A stretch of DNA of 64,000 nt from Methanolobus halotolerans (GTDB lineage Archaea; Halobacteriota; Methanosarcinia; Methanosarcinales; Methanosarcinaceae). The notes below the pieces were generated by a model. That model was not told where the DNA came from. It worked only from the letters and a program-made list of their open reading frames with translations, and did not search any database. Position numbers and translations under genes: made by a program. Shown piece after piece: positions 48,301 through 56,818 of the stretch (position 1 is the stretch's first letter; each line of letters begins with the position of its first letter). The stretch lies in contig NZ_PGGK01000003.1 of NCBI RefSeq assembly GCF_004745425.1, positions 1 to 64,000 of the forward strand, read 5' to 3'.

Positions 48301-48494
48301 TCAGCAGCCTTCATTTCCATATTGTTTACATCATTCTCGAAGATAGTCTCTGCAATGCCATAGTCTGTCTTTGCCATGTAAAAGGAAACAAATGTCGAAC
48401 ATAATAATATGAAGACGCCGATCACTGCAAAAGGCACATAGGCCCTGGTATCTTTGAAAAAAGAACCTGTTACTCTTCCTGCTCCGGGCACCAT
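45390..48494 (-). CDS. Large N-terminally anchored extracellular protein, DUF7286-like N-terminal part
   Basis: About 1034 residues. An N-terminal KDTRAYVPFAVIGVFILLCS span anchors it; the rest is predicted outside the cell, with many Asn-x-Ser/Thr sites and beta-rich segments, and a helical end. It resembles the large DUF7286 proteins encoded with archaeal pilus-like secretion genes (type IV pilus ATPase/TadC loci) in haloarchaea; no such ATPase is in the window. ATG 48494 is preferred over 48500 because GGAGAT is then at normal spacing. Role probably surface appendage or adhesion. Confidence 0.6.
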   Translation of the reverse strand: MVPGAGRVTGSFFKDTRAYVPFAVIGVFILLCSTFVSFYMAKTDYGIAETIFENDVNNMEMKAADMAAADLSRCLNYAGMEALQWQGEHPVIKSEDAAYDEWGEDGFSVDPASRDVEPGSSLNVTVNLPADAFKAISCFFADKPRTLIIKGPSGIEYGAITYNELHSFWGRSEFEEEIAMPENAEDGYAYLLFMYGDEVKATNWFRVGSNPLKDVTASHFNDLLESNYQGDLHTFSNYAINVEQNISASRIKIGTINGTLKREIGRSEAENTDYILYYTMSINDLNYTLVDLSTGESHNRTMDVSTVITSREPLLAELTSEYERALSSGTTSDIVLGSTNIRTFTYGPWQHYLNGPLNIVTGPSLTSSVNAGTLYTQKRIFDSVDPWALTYTTYYSGKVLYNDIKQDTSSYGEDKGSNLSTTYEDLSDDGIFNMSVSDGINESMEDANTTMEEVENNSWIVVSVSNFTDEVYSNWIYNDADVWTDDDYPDLIHDVTHEVYSGTIQGQVFRDGFNEITPYDLKAGPNTYDSVTYEPGESKTGKDISWKGHYPVIISHTCALTPDYNFAGTLNVNHNVNIDASSHKWYFNSVQVEHVSTDIVCEGVDVTYTYLGNDSLIDSERADAYLSKENHSFDWHVTYNLKFKIKTRWNINYDYHWSYKTYSTGADGMGSWNFYSGDSSGSLTNKLLENRAFVTHSQTESENITIIYHQYLPSGGYNGISSHDPGSANDYRKKTVLIDGVPKEDTDCSDAADKYRDEFVDIYSIEKNHLLYPDGTNLSAEKVYCDIPDWLHRNMTQEMENMFDAINEDNPTREVSLLGENLGRNPTTLIKDASLDLAAEMAGDTKRSSFIDESQYMNGSQYNTSSDACRLIVKNEGYDRLLTELEERNKNVEDSFESYIDDSFSSQQGHSILDLVKNAVSTDVLFNNPAMDKASTALSSEMGIIGTMEITGEPQSKYNWTENMTLLVDQYPDYLYHDPEFDVQSQYEWVDESGKKVYPLGVRNVCVFSTGIGDDIAAMLESATSPLKDAVLSP

Positions 48495-48500
48495 GATCAT

Positions 48501-48803
48501 ATCTCCGTACTTAGTTAATATTTGAAAGAGACATGGAAAAGGAATATTTAAATATTGTTATTTTGTTCTGTCTTAAATAAATAAATTATTAGAGTATCAT
48601 ACAGTTATCTTGCATATAGCACAAATAGAGAATAACATTTGAATTATAGATCGGTCCGGGAACTAAACGGGCAAAAAAGAAGGCTTGGATTCAAACTAAT
48701 CGAAAATCTAAAATAGGCTATCTTATACTATCCAATCAAAACTAAGAATGTATTATAAATATCACGAATAAATATCAAATCTTTACTATCAGGTTGATCC
48801 ATT
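48501..48803. promoter_or_regulatory. Divergent promoter region of the surface-protein operon and hisS
   Basis: 303 AT-rich bases with no gene. TTTAAATA (about 48548-48555) suits the minus-strand surface operon with a leader of about 30 bases. TTATAAAT (48753-48760) suits hisS, leaving about 20 bases of leader. No repeats, tRNA or stable hairpins are seen. Confidence 0.55.
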
Positions 48804-50036
48804 ATGAAGATAAGCAGACCAAGGGGCACACGGGATTTCCTTCCGGAAGATACCAGGCGAAGAAGAAATGTTGAGAACATATTGCGAAAAGTTGTCAGGA
48901 ACTGGGGATTTTCGGAAATAATAACCCCGACTTTCGAGGCCCTTGAACTCTTCACACTGAAATCAGGAGATGGTATTATAGGAGAGCTCTACAACTTCAC
49001 AGATAAAGGAAACAGAGCAATGACACTTCGTCCGGAACTCACAGCTCCTGTTATGAGAATGTACGTTAATGAGATGCAGGCAAACCAGCGACCCCTAAAA
49101 CTGTTTTATTTTGAGAACTGCTTCAGGTACGAGCGCCCGCAGAAAGGACGCTTCCGAGAGTTCTGGCAATTCGGTGTTGAACTCATCGGCAGCAACAAAA
49201 TAGATGCTGATGCAGAAGTGATCGCTCTTGCAAGTGAAATGCTCAAGGCAGTGGGTATCAAAGGCAGTCTGCACGTGAATCATCTTGGAATCATCAGACA
49301 TCTTCTCAGTGTACTTAAGACCGAGCAGCAGAGCAGAATAATGAGACTCGTGGACAAGAAAGATGATACAGGACTGGTAGACTATCTTGAAGAAATCGAT
49401 GCACCGGGACACCTGCGGCTTGAACTCATGGAGCTTATATCACTTACAGGAAGCGAAGCCATTGAGAAGGCGAGACAACTGACAGGGGATATTCCAGAGC
49501 TTGAAGAATACCAGGAATTGCTGACACTTCTGGAAGCTTACGGAGTTGATTATATCATAGATTTCGGCATTGCAAGGGGTCTGGACTATTACACAGGTAT
49601 GGTATTCGAGATATATGCTGAAGGCCTGGGAGCCCAAAACCAGGTATGCGGAGGCGGCTCCTACCAGCTCATCAAGCTTTTCGGAGGAGGGGATGTAGCG
49701 TCCACAGGATTTGGACTTGGTTTTGACAGGATCATGGAAATATGTGATATAGAGCCGGATGACGATAAGCCTGTAGTCATCATTGCAATGGATTCCACAC
49801 GTATTGAAGCTGTTGAAACAGCTACAAAACTGCGCTTTCATATGCCAGTTTATTTAGACCTGATGAAGCGTAGTTTCAAAGCGCAGCTCTCCTATGCTGA
49901 TCACATTGGTGCCCACTATGCATTGATCATAGGCGAGAGCGAGGTAGAGGCCGGAAAGGTCACTCTCAAGAACATGGACAGTGGTAAACAGGAACTTCTG
50001 ACTATTGAAGAAGTTATACAAAAAATGAACTGCTAG
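48804..50036 (+). CDS. hisS: Histidyl-tRNA synthetase
   Basis: 410 residues, class [10 protein letters not shown] start, motif 2 as [18 protein letters not shown], the histidine motif [17 protein letters not shown], and motif 3 [18 protein letters not shown]. The anticodon domain is the C-terminal 90 residues. It charges tRNA-His. The four surface-protein genes start only 15 bases after its stop, so they may be read through from it. Confidence 0.96.
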   Translation: MKISRPRGTRDFLPEDTRRRRNVENILRKVVRNWGFSEIITPTFEALELFTLKSGDGIIGELYNFTDKGNRAMTLRPELTAPVMRMYVNEMQANQRPLKLFYFENCFRYERPQKGRFREFWQFGVELIGSNKIDADAEVIALASEMLKAVGIKGSLHVNHLGIIRHLLSVLKTEQQSRIMRLVDKKDDTGLVDYLEEIDAPGHLRLELMELISLTGSEAIEKARQLTGDIPELEEYQELLTLLEAYGVDYIIDFGIARGLDYYTGMVFEIYAEGLGAQNQVCGGGSYQLIKLFGGGDVASTGFGLGFDRIMEICDIEPDDDKPVVIIAMDSTRIEAVETATKLRFHMPVYLDLMKRSFKAQLSYADHIGAHYALIIGESEVEAGKVTLKNMDSGKQELLTIEEVIQKMNC

Positions 50037-50051
50037 ATCCGGAACGGAAAA

Positions 50052-50567
50052 ATGGCGCTGTGGCAAAAGAAAAATCTCAATACCAGTATATTCGTTGATG
50101 ATAGGGCCTCAGATGCCCTGCCAATGAGATTCACAGCCGCTGCGATCATACTTCTTGTCCTGGTATTTCTGTCTTGGACAGCCATTTCTGCCACAATGGA
50201 AAAAAAGAGTATTCATGACACAGAAGCCGCGATATCAATCATAGATTCAAATGCCGGGATGATATCTGCCAATGGGGCAGGTAGCCGGGTAACACTTGAT
50301 ATCAATATACCTGCAAAGGTCACCCTGGTACTGGGAGGCGTACCTGACAGGGAAGAGAAATGGCCAGAAGATGCACGAAACTATTACTTTAGGATGGACA
50401 GCAGGCAGTTCATGGGAGAATCCACAGCCTCGTACTCCAATGAATATCTGAATGGTACTGCAGTGCTTGGTCCGGGCAGTCACAAGATAACATTGGAAAG
50501 TGTTAAAAGGACTTCTGACAATAGAATTTTTGTGAAAGTATATGAAAATTCCAGAGAAGGTCAATAA
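50052..50567 (+). CDS. N-terminally anchored extracellular protein 1 of the hisS-linked set
   Basis: 171 residues. A cytoplasmic start with SIFVDDRASDALPM, then a transmembrane span (FTAAAIILLVLVFLSWTAIS), then an extracellular beta-rich domain of about 120 residues. I cannot name the family for certain. The layout recalls pilin-like proteins of haloarchaeal and methanogen secretion clusters. First of four consecutive, overlapping genes. Confidence 0.6.
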   Translation: MALWQKKNLNTSIFVDDRASDALPMRFTAAAIILLVLVFLSWTAISATMEKKSIHDTEAAISIIDSNAGMISANGAGSRVTLDINIPAKVTLVLGGVPDREEKWPEDARNYYFRMDSRQFMGESTASYSNEYLNGTAVLGPGSHKITLESVKRTSDNRIFVKVYENSREGQ

Positions 50568-51204
50568 TTATTCACCTGACAACTTTCAATGTAATACTTT
50601 AAAAAATTTTACAAATGACAGCACGGCATGGATCGACCTCATTCTCTCAAAAACAGCCCTGATATTTGCAAGCATTATCATACTGGCTGCAGTATATCAT
50701 CTGACTGCAGAGATCCAGCAAGCCGATAAGCAAAGACAGCTTGATGCAATGGCACAGGACTTCAGGTCTGCCATTGACTCCGTTGGACAGAGTCACTACG
50801 GGATGGCATCTGCAAATATAAGTTACTTCTTTGATACTTACGACCGGAGCGGACGATTCACAGATCAGCTGAATGCGTCAGTGTCCGGAGAATATGCAGG
50901 GATATCGTACGAAGAAGATGATAAGCTCATATACGCCGTGAAACCGCTTGCCTATAAGACCCTTCCTTATAATGAAAGTGAGATACGAAATGAGCTCCTT
51001 GATCATTTTTCAGCCAGCGGGAACAGAACTCAGCCCATAATGCCACCATTCACATACTCCAATGTCACAGATTTGCTCACATCTCTTGCAACAAAAGAAA
51101 AAAATTTAAATACAAGTACAAAAGTCCACATTGTTAAAAGCTTAATATATGTTGTAAATAACAGTGAGGTCAGAGAACTTGAGTATATCCTTGTTTATCA
51201 ATGA
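50542..51204 (+). CDS. N-terminally anchored extracellular protein 2 of the hisS-linked set
   Basis: 220 residues. FTNDSTAWIDLILSK precedes a transmembrane span (ALIFASIIILAAVYHLTA), followed by an extracellular domain with several Asn-x-Ser/Thr sites and a helical start (IQQADKQRQLDAMAQDFR), as in pilin-like stalks. Overlaps gene 1 by 26 bases and gene 3 by 26-41 bases, so it belongs to the same transcript. No known catalytic motif. Confidence 0.6.
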   Translation: MKIPEKVNNYSPDNFQCNTLKNFTNDSTAWIDLILSKTALIFASIIILAAVYHLTAEIQQADKQRQLDAMAQDFRSAIDSVGQSHYGMASANISYFFDTYDRSGRFTDQLNASVSGEYAGISYEEDDKLIYAVKPLAYKTLPYNESEIRNELLDHFSASGNRTQPIMPPFTYSNVTDLLTSLATKEKNLNTSTKVHIVKSLIYVVNNSEVRELEYILVYQ

Positions 51205-51685
51205 CGATAAGGCCTTCATGGAACCGCATAACGACATAATATCAACGGCATTGGTAGTCATAGGATTTGTCGTATTTGCTGCCATCGTTTCAAAAGCATA
51301 CATTACCTTTGACGATAATTCATTTGCCATGGAGAACTACAGACAGGCTTCGATGATAGCAAAGGACATAGCAGATTACCCGGAGATACAAGGAAGCCGT
51401 ACAGACCTTATCTCAGCAGAATCCCTTGATCGAATCTGTATGCCGGTCATAGATCAGGAAATGCACGAACTGTTCTTCCAGAGGTTTTCAGGAAACCTTG
51501 ATTTTTATGTGGAGATTACCACCAATGATGGAAAGCACCAGTGGATAATAGAACGCAGTGGTAGCGGAAGCAAACAGAGAGATATCATTGCAGCCTCTGT
51601 CCCTGTCGTGATAGAGCTCGGTAGTAGTACCAGTTGTGTACCCGGCACCCTTAGTGTGAGGATGTGGAAGAACAGGTGGATATGA
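51179..51685 (+). CDS. N-terminally anchored extracellular protein 3 of the hisS-linked set
   Basis: 168 residues from TTG 51179, with GAGGTC eight bases upstream; GTG 51164 and TTG 51191 are alternatives. FINDDKAFMEPHNDI comes before a transmembrane span (STALVVIGFVVFAAIVSKAY), then an outer domain with a helix and beta strands. No enzyme motif is seen. Same transcript as its neighbours. Confidence 0.6.
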   Translation: MSISLFINDDKAFMEPHNDIISTALVVIGFVVFAAIVSKAYITFDDNSFAMENYRQASMIAKDIADYPEIQGSRTDLISAESLDRICMPVIDQEMHELFFQRFSGNLDFYVEITTNDGKHQWIIERSGSGSKQRDIIAASVPVVIELGSSTSCVPGTLSVRMWKNRWI

Positions 51686-51705
51686 ATAAAAGGAGGAAAG
51701 TTCAA

Positions 51706-52884
51706 ATGAAGTTCCTGAATGATGAAAGCGCATTCTCGTCAAATCTTGATTCAATATTCTTCCTAATTCTAATCTCCATATCAGCTGTAATCCTTATGCC
51801 TGCCCTCATGGCAGAAGAGCAGTATAAGTCTGCAGGCTACGTTTCCACACAGGACATCAATACACATATTCTTAGCTCCCTGTTAAGCTCCAGAGCGGAT
51901 GAATTCGAATACATGTTCGAACCATCAGAGATTGCAGGTTATAACCTGACATTGCCTGAAGGATCCATGTCAAACAATGCAGAAAAGACACTTTACGGAA
52001 GAGAACAGAAGCATCGGACCTTTGCTGACATTATTGCTGAAGACCTTGTTCTTGGAATCACACTTGAGAAAAATGGCAGTAACGTATACCTCAATCCCAT
52101 GGCCAGGGTCCACTCTGTGAGCACAGAGGAGGCGATAGAATCATATCTTGATGCAATGATAGGAAAACGTTACCAATACAGGTTTGAAGCTCACTGGAAG
52201 CTGGTCAGCGGATATCATTTGGGAAGTGAGATCGAGATAGGTGATACACCTCCTGTCAACTCATTTAAGCAAAGTGCTAAACTTTCACTACCTCCGGGTT
52301 ACTCACCTTCCAGAGAAGAATTCTTTAAGTCCATGAATAACTCTGTTCTCCTTGCTGCTATTACTTCACCCGATACACAAAAAGAACTGAATGACGGATA
52401 CAATAAGAGCATCGATACAGCTTCCCGGGGAGCTGCAGAGGCAATAACAACCATCATATTCCCTGCTGAATATCTGCAGACTCTCAATACTACAGATATG
52501 AGCCTTAAAAGTGAACAGTTATCCCTTATCTCAAGTCCTGACAGCATAAACAGTTGCAATCCAGAGATTCTTATCGCCCTGCACAACACCAAATATATTG
52601 CAAACGATGTCTTCGGACTGGAAACCATCGTACCTCTCGACAGTGAAAGTGTATCACTGGACCTGATCGATACTATTGAAGACAACATGATCGATACGAA
52701 TAAAGATGAGATATCCGCCTACCTGAAAGAAGACATGTCCGGTGAGATCGATCAAACAGTCTTAAACATTATGAATGCAACAGATAATAAAACAAGGATA
52801 TCGTTACATGAAGAGCAGATGGAGTCTATCTACAGAAGAGTTAATCAGGGAGGGGCGGATATAATCCTTTTTCTGTGGCAGTAA
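51706..52884 (+). CDS. N-terminally anchored extracellular protein 4 of the hisS-linked set
   Basis: 392 residues from ATG 51706 (AGGAGG nine bases upstream; ATG 51682 and an earlier start are less likely). MKFLNDESAFSSNLDS precedes a transmembrane span (IFFLILISISAVILMPAL). The long outer domain is helical and beta mixed, with Asn-glycosylation-type sites, and ends in a hydrophobic IILFLWQ. The shared N-terminal Asn-Asp-x-x-Ala-Phe/Trp with genes 2 and 3 suggests a common assembly or targeting signal. Confidence 0.6.
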   Translation: MKFLNDESAFSSNLDSIFFLILISISAVILMPALMAEEQYKSAGYVSTQDINTHILSSLLSSRADEFEYMFEPSEIAGYNLTLPEGSMSNNAEKTLYGREQKHRTFADIIAEDLVLGITLEKNGSNVYLNPMARVHSVSTEEAIESYLDAMIGKRYQYRFEAHWKLVSGYHLGSEIEIGDTPPVNSFKQSAKLSLPPGYSPSREEFFKSMNNSVLLAAITSPDTQKELNDGYNKSIDTASRGAAEAITTIIFPAEYLQTLNTTDMSLKSEQLSLISSPDSINSCNPEILIALHNTKYIANDVFGLETIVPLDSESVSLDLIDTIEDNMIDTNKDEISAYLKEDMSGEIDQTVLNIMNATDNKTRISLHEEQMESIYRRVNQGGADIILFLWQ

Positions 52885-52930
52885 AGCATGCTTTTGTCCA
52901 CCTGACCTGACCACTGTATTTCAATCACAA

Positions 52931-53042
52931 CATATATATTTGATAATGCTTTTTGTTAAGCACACTTCGCCACTCATAGAATTGACTGCCGTACTATCAA
53001 GATTCTCCTGTTCGTTCACATGGGCTGAAAGAGTACGGTCAA
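52931..53042 (+). promoter_or_regulatory. Promoter and structured leader of S15
   Basis: TATA-like CATATATATTTG (52931-52942) would place the start near 52965. In the leader a long-range stem joins TTGA-CTG-CCGTACT (52982-52995) with AGTACGGTCAA (53032-53042): 7 perfect base pairs, a three-base bulge, then four more. The enclosed loop is 36 bases. In bacteria S15 represses its own mRNA through a leader structure. Whether archaeal S15 does so is not known to me. Confidence 0.5.
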
Positions 53043-53088
53043 CTACTAACTGATTTAATCAAATATAATAATTATAAGGAGGAATTGC

Positions 53089-53547
53089 ATGGCAAAAATG
53101 CACACCCGGAAGAAAGGACAAGCCGGGTCTACAAGACCACTTCGTACTGAACCACCTGCATGGTCCACAATGAATGAAGAAGAAGTAACAAACGTTGTGA
53201 TGGATCTGTGGAAACAGGGCATAACTACCAGTGAAATAGGAATGATACTCAGGGACAAGTATGGCGTACCTGACGTAAAATTAGTCACTGATAAAAAGAT
53301 CACCGGTATCCTTAAAGAGAAAGATGAGGCACCTGCTTTACCTGAAGATCTTTACAATCTCCTTGTGAAGGCCATCGGTATGCGAAAGCACATCAGAGAC
53401 AACCACAAGGACGTCCACAACAAGCGTTCTCTCCAGAACACTGAATCCAAGATCAGAAGGCTAGTCAAGTACTACCAGTCCACAAAAGTACTGCCCGGAG
53501 ACTGGAAATATAAACCAGAGACAGCTGAAATGCTGCTCACAAGATGA
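53089..53547 (+). CDS. rps15: 30S ribosomal protein S15 (uS15)
   Basis: 152 residues, archaeal/eukaryotic uS15 length: an N-terminal extension [17 protein letters not shown] followed by the S15 helical core ([27 protein letters not shown]). It binds the central domain of 16S rRNA. Start is preceded by AAGGAGG. In many archaea it is followed directly by recJ and a Pcc1-type gene; here the UDP-GlcNAc genes stand between. Confidence 0.95.
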   Translation: MAKMHTRKKGQAGSTRPLRTEPPAWSTMNEEEVTNVVMDLWKQGITTSEIGMILRDKYGVPDVKLVTDKKITGILKEKDEAPALPEDLYNLLVKAIGMRKHIRDNHKDVHNKRSLQNTESKIRRLVKYYQSTKVLPGDWKYKPETAEMLLTR

Positions 53548-53575
53548 ACAAGGTCTACAGAGGACCTTTGAGAAC

Positions 53576-53605
53576 TGGCCGTAAGGCCATAACCCTTCTT
53601 TTTTT
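53576..53605 (+). terminator. Terminator of S15
   Basis: TGGCC (53576-53580), a GTAA tetraloop and GGCCA (53585-53589) make a compact hairpin, followed by a T-rich run at 53596-53605. T-runs are sufficient for archaeal termination; the hairpin may add stability. It separates S15 from the glm genes. Confidence 0.55.
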
Positions 53606-53704
53606 ATATATTGCATTATAAAAGGATAATCACTGTATTTTCATAGTGCGCATATTCTCCCGCAAGGTAAGCTATAAATTGTTATAAAGAACATAGTATA
53701 CTCC

Positions 53705-54922
53705 ATGAAAGCTATCGTTCTTGCAGCCGGAGAAGGGAGAAGATGTCGCCCATTAACCCTTACCAGATCAAAGGTAATGCTTCCCGTGGCAAACAAGCCA
53801 ATTCTGGAACACGTCATAAATGCTCTTGCCAAAAACGATGTTAAAGACATAATCCTGATAGTAGGATACGAAAAAGAGCGTATCATGGACTATTTTGAGG
53901 ATGGGATCGACTTTGGAGTAAAGATACATTATATAGAGCAGAAAGCTCAGATCGGTACGGCTCATGCCATACTCCAGGCCAGGAAAGAGATCAGTACGGA
54001 TGATCAGGCTTTTTTGGTTGTTAACGGAGATAATATCATCGAGCCTGAAACTATCAGTGACCTGATAAAAGGTGCAAACGGTGATGCAACTATCCTGGCA
54101 TGTAAGAAAGAGAATGTAACCGGTTACGGCGTAATTGTTGCTGAAGGCCAGCGTGTCAAAAAGATCGTAGAAAAGCCTCAGTCGATGGTGAGCCATTTAA
54201 TTAATACAGGCATCTATCTTTTCAAACCCCAGATATTCGACCTGATCGAAAGGACACCATTATCAACATTCGGCGAATATGCCATAACGGATACTCTCCA
54301 GATAATGATAGATGAAGGAATGGAGGTCATGATGACAAATACCTATTCTGATTGGCTGGATGCGGCTTTTTCATGGGACCTCCTTAAGGCTAATCCAATT
54401 GTCCTGGGAGAATTCGAAACCGATATTAAGGATGGGACAGTAGAAGAAGGTGCTATTATAAAAGGGAGTGTTTCCATAGGAAAGAACACGACCGTACGTT
54501 CAGGATGCTACATTGTAGGTCCTGTTATGATAGGCGATAATTGCGATATCGGCCCTAATACGGTCATACTACCTTCCACAAGTGTAGGTAATAACGTATC
54601 AATTGCTTCTTTCACTAGCATACAGAACAGCATAATCATGAATGATGCCCGTATAAGCACACATTCTACCATCTCCAACTCGATCATCGGGAGCAATACA
54701 TCAGTAGAGTCGCATTTTATTACTGAGGAAAAAGAAAAGATGATGATTGATATTGAAGGAGGCCTGTATTTTGCCGATAAGTTAGGAACCATCATCGGTG
54801 ATGATACGGAGATCGGCAGCAACGTGCTTGTAAAGGCAGGAATGATGATCTCTCCCAACTGCCGGGTCAACTCGGGCAAGATCATATCAGAAGCACTTCC
54901 GGTAAATTCAATAGTCATTTGA
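53705..54922 (+). CDS. GlmU-like nucleotidylyltransferase with degenerate acetyltransferase domain
   Basis: 405 residues. The N-terminal nucleotidyltransferase domain is intact: LAAGEGRRCRPLT (6-18), KVMLPVANKP, VNGDN. The C-terminal left-handed beta helix runs to the end, with hexapeptide repeats. Against the paralogue at 58117 it lacks the GHLSYLGD and the VANLRHDG segments, which hold the acetyltransferase His, Tyr and Asn. It might form UDP- or dTDP-sugars other than UDP-GlcNAc. It heads the glm operon, 11 bases before glmS. Confidence 0.8.
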   Translation: MKAIVLAAGEGRRCRPLTLTRSKVMLPVANKPILEHVINALAKNDVKDIILIVGYEKERIMDYFEDGIDFGVKIHYIEQKAQIGTAHAILQARKEISTDDQAFLVVNGDNIIEPETISDLIKGANGDATILACKKENVTGYGVIVAEGQRVKKIVEKPQSMVSHLINTGIYLFKPQIFDLIERTPLSTFGEYAITDTLQIMIDEGMEVMMTNTYSDWLDAAFSWDLLKANPIVLGEFETDIKDGTVEEGAIIKGSVSIGKNTTVRSGCYIVGPVMIGDNCDIGPNTVILPSTSVGNNVSIASFTSIQNSIIMNDARISTHSTISNSIIGSNTSVESHFITEEKEKMMIDIEGGLYFADKLGTIIGDDTEIGSNVLVKAGMMISPNCRVNSGKIISEALPVNSIVI

Positions 54923-54933
54923 GGTGAGGGGAT

Positions 54934-56766
54934 ATGTGTGGAATTGTGGGGTACGTAGGCAAGCAATCTGCAGTGCCCATCTTAATAGAGTCGCTTAAAA
55001 GACTTGAGTATCGAGGATATGATTCTGCAGGGATAACAGTCCTTAATGAATTGCTCGAAACTTACAAAACAGTTGGGAAGATAGCAGACCTTGAAATGGT
55101 TCTTCCTGAAGAGATAATTGCAAACGTAGGAATAGGCCATACCAGATGGGCAACTCACGGGAAACCCGAGACCAGAAATGCCCATCCACACGTTTCATCC
55201 GGTGTGTCGGTTGTGCATAACGGTATCATCGAAAATTATCTTAAACTCAAGGAAAATCTCATTGAACTTGGATATGTCTTTGAATCAGATACAGATACCG
55301 AGGTCATCGCACATCTGCTGAACTACAAGATGCACAACGGGGCAAAAAAAACAGATCTTCTGACCGCTATTCGTGAAACCACAAGAGAACTTGAAGGTTC
55401 CTATGCTATAGCAGCGCTATGTTCTGACGAGCCGGGGAGTCTGGTCTTCGCACGCAAGGACAGTCCCCTTGTGATTGGAATTGGTGAAAACGAATATTAT
55501 GCAGCTTCAGATGTGACAGCCTTCCTGAAACATACAAAAAATGTAATTTATGTGGACGATTATGAGATAGGAGCTGTTCGTCCTGACTGCATCGAAATAT
55601 TCGACCCTCAGGGAAACCTGCTGTCCAAGGATACGCATATCGTTGAGTGGGATCTGGAAGCTGCAGAGAAGGCAGGATATGAACATTTCATGTTAAAGGA
55701 GATACATGAACAGCCCACATCCATTCAGAAAACGTTCGCAGGAAAGCTGCTGGAACTGGAGGGAACGGTAAAGATGGATGAACTGTACCTGACCCCGGAG
55801 CAGATCAAACAACTGCGCAGGGCAACAATAATTGCCTGTGGGACCTCCTGGAACGCAGGAATACTGGGGAAATACCTTTTTGAGAAGCTCACCGGAATCC
55901 ATACGGATATTGAAACTGCATCGGAGTTCAGGTATGGCAATCCGGTCCTTTGCGGAGAGGAACTAACTATTGCCATCACACAGTCAGGAGAGACAGCAGA
56001 CACACTGGCAGCTGTGAGAAGCTCGAAATCCTACGGATGCAGAGCCATCGCCATCACCAATGTTGTAGGAAGTACTATTACCAGGGAATCAGACAGTGTT
56101 GTCTATACACGTGCAGGTCCCGAAATCGGGGTCGCTGCAACAAAGACATTCACAACACAACTTATTACGCTCTACATGCTTGCCATCTATCTGGGGAGAG
56201 GTAGAGGAGTACTCACAGCAGAGGATTCGAAGAATCTGATAGTGAATATAAAACGTCTTCCCGGACAGATACAGAAAATCCTTAACAGGAAGAAAAAGAT
56301 AAAGGAATGTGCTGAGCAGTTTGCCGACAAGAGAGACTATTTCTTTATCGGACGTTATCTCAATTTCCCTATAGCACTTGAAGGGGCACTGAAACTCAAA
56401 GAGATATCATATATACATGCTGAAGGATATGCAGCAGGAGAACTCAAGCATGGTCCTCTTGCATTGATCACAGAAGATACGCCTGTCGTAGCCATCGCAA
56501 CCAAAGGGCACACATATGACAAAATACTCAGCAATATCAAAGAAGTGAAGGCTCGCAACGCGACCGTGATAGCTGTTGCAAATGATGACGATACCGAGAT
56601 CGAGAAATATGCAGACGTAGTCCTCAGGATACCGTCATCGCATGAAATGACATCACCTGTGCTTTCTTCTGTAGTACTCCAACTGCTTGCATATTATACT
56701 GCACTTGCAAAGGATTGTTCTATCGACAAACCCAGAAACCTTGCAAAGAGCGTAACTGTGGAATGA
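54934..56766 (+). CDS. glmS: Glutamine:fructose-6-phosphate aminotransferase
   Basis: 610 residues. Cys2 in MCGIVGYVGKQS is the N-terminal nucleophile of the glutaminase domain, with the SIS isomerase domains from about 280 (CGTSWNAG, then TQSGETADT, and the later AEGYAAGELKHGP). It converts fructose 6-phosphate to glucosamine 6-phosphate. GAGGTGA ribosome site. Standard length and motifs. Confidence 0.97.
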   Translation: MCGIVGYVGKQSAVPILIESLKRLEYRGYDSAGITVLNELLETYKTVGKIADLEMVLPEEIIANVGIGHTRWATHGKPETRNAHPHVSSGVSVVHNGIIENYLKLKENLIELGYVFESDTDTEVIAHLLNYKMHNGAKKTDLLTAIRETTRELEGSYAIAALCSDEPGSLVFARKDSPLVIGIGENEYYAASDVTAFLKHTKNVIYVDDYEIGAVRPDCIEIFDPQGNLLSKDTHIVEWDLEAAEKAGYEHFMLKEIHEQPTSIQKTFAGKLLELEGTVKMDELYLTPEQIKQLRRATIIACGTSWNAGILGKYLFEKLTGIHTDIETASEFRYGNPVLCGEELTIAITQSGETADTLAAVRSSKSYGCRAIAITNVVGSTITRESDSVVYTRAGPEIGVAATKTFTTQLITLYMLAIYLGRGRGVLTAEDSKNLIVNIKRLPGQIQKILNRKKKIKECAEQFADKRDYFFIGRYLNFPIALEGALKLKEISYIHAEGYAAGELKHGPLALITEDTPVVAIATKGHTYDKILSNIKEVKARNATVIAVANDDDTEIEKYADVVLRIPSSHEMTSPVLSSVVLQLLAYYTALAKDCSIDKPRNLAKSVTVE

Positions 56767-56818
56767 ATATCACTGTTGACAATAAATAATGAAGCATCAA
56801 ATGAAACAGAGGCATCGA

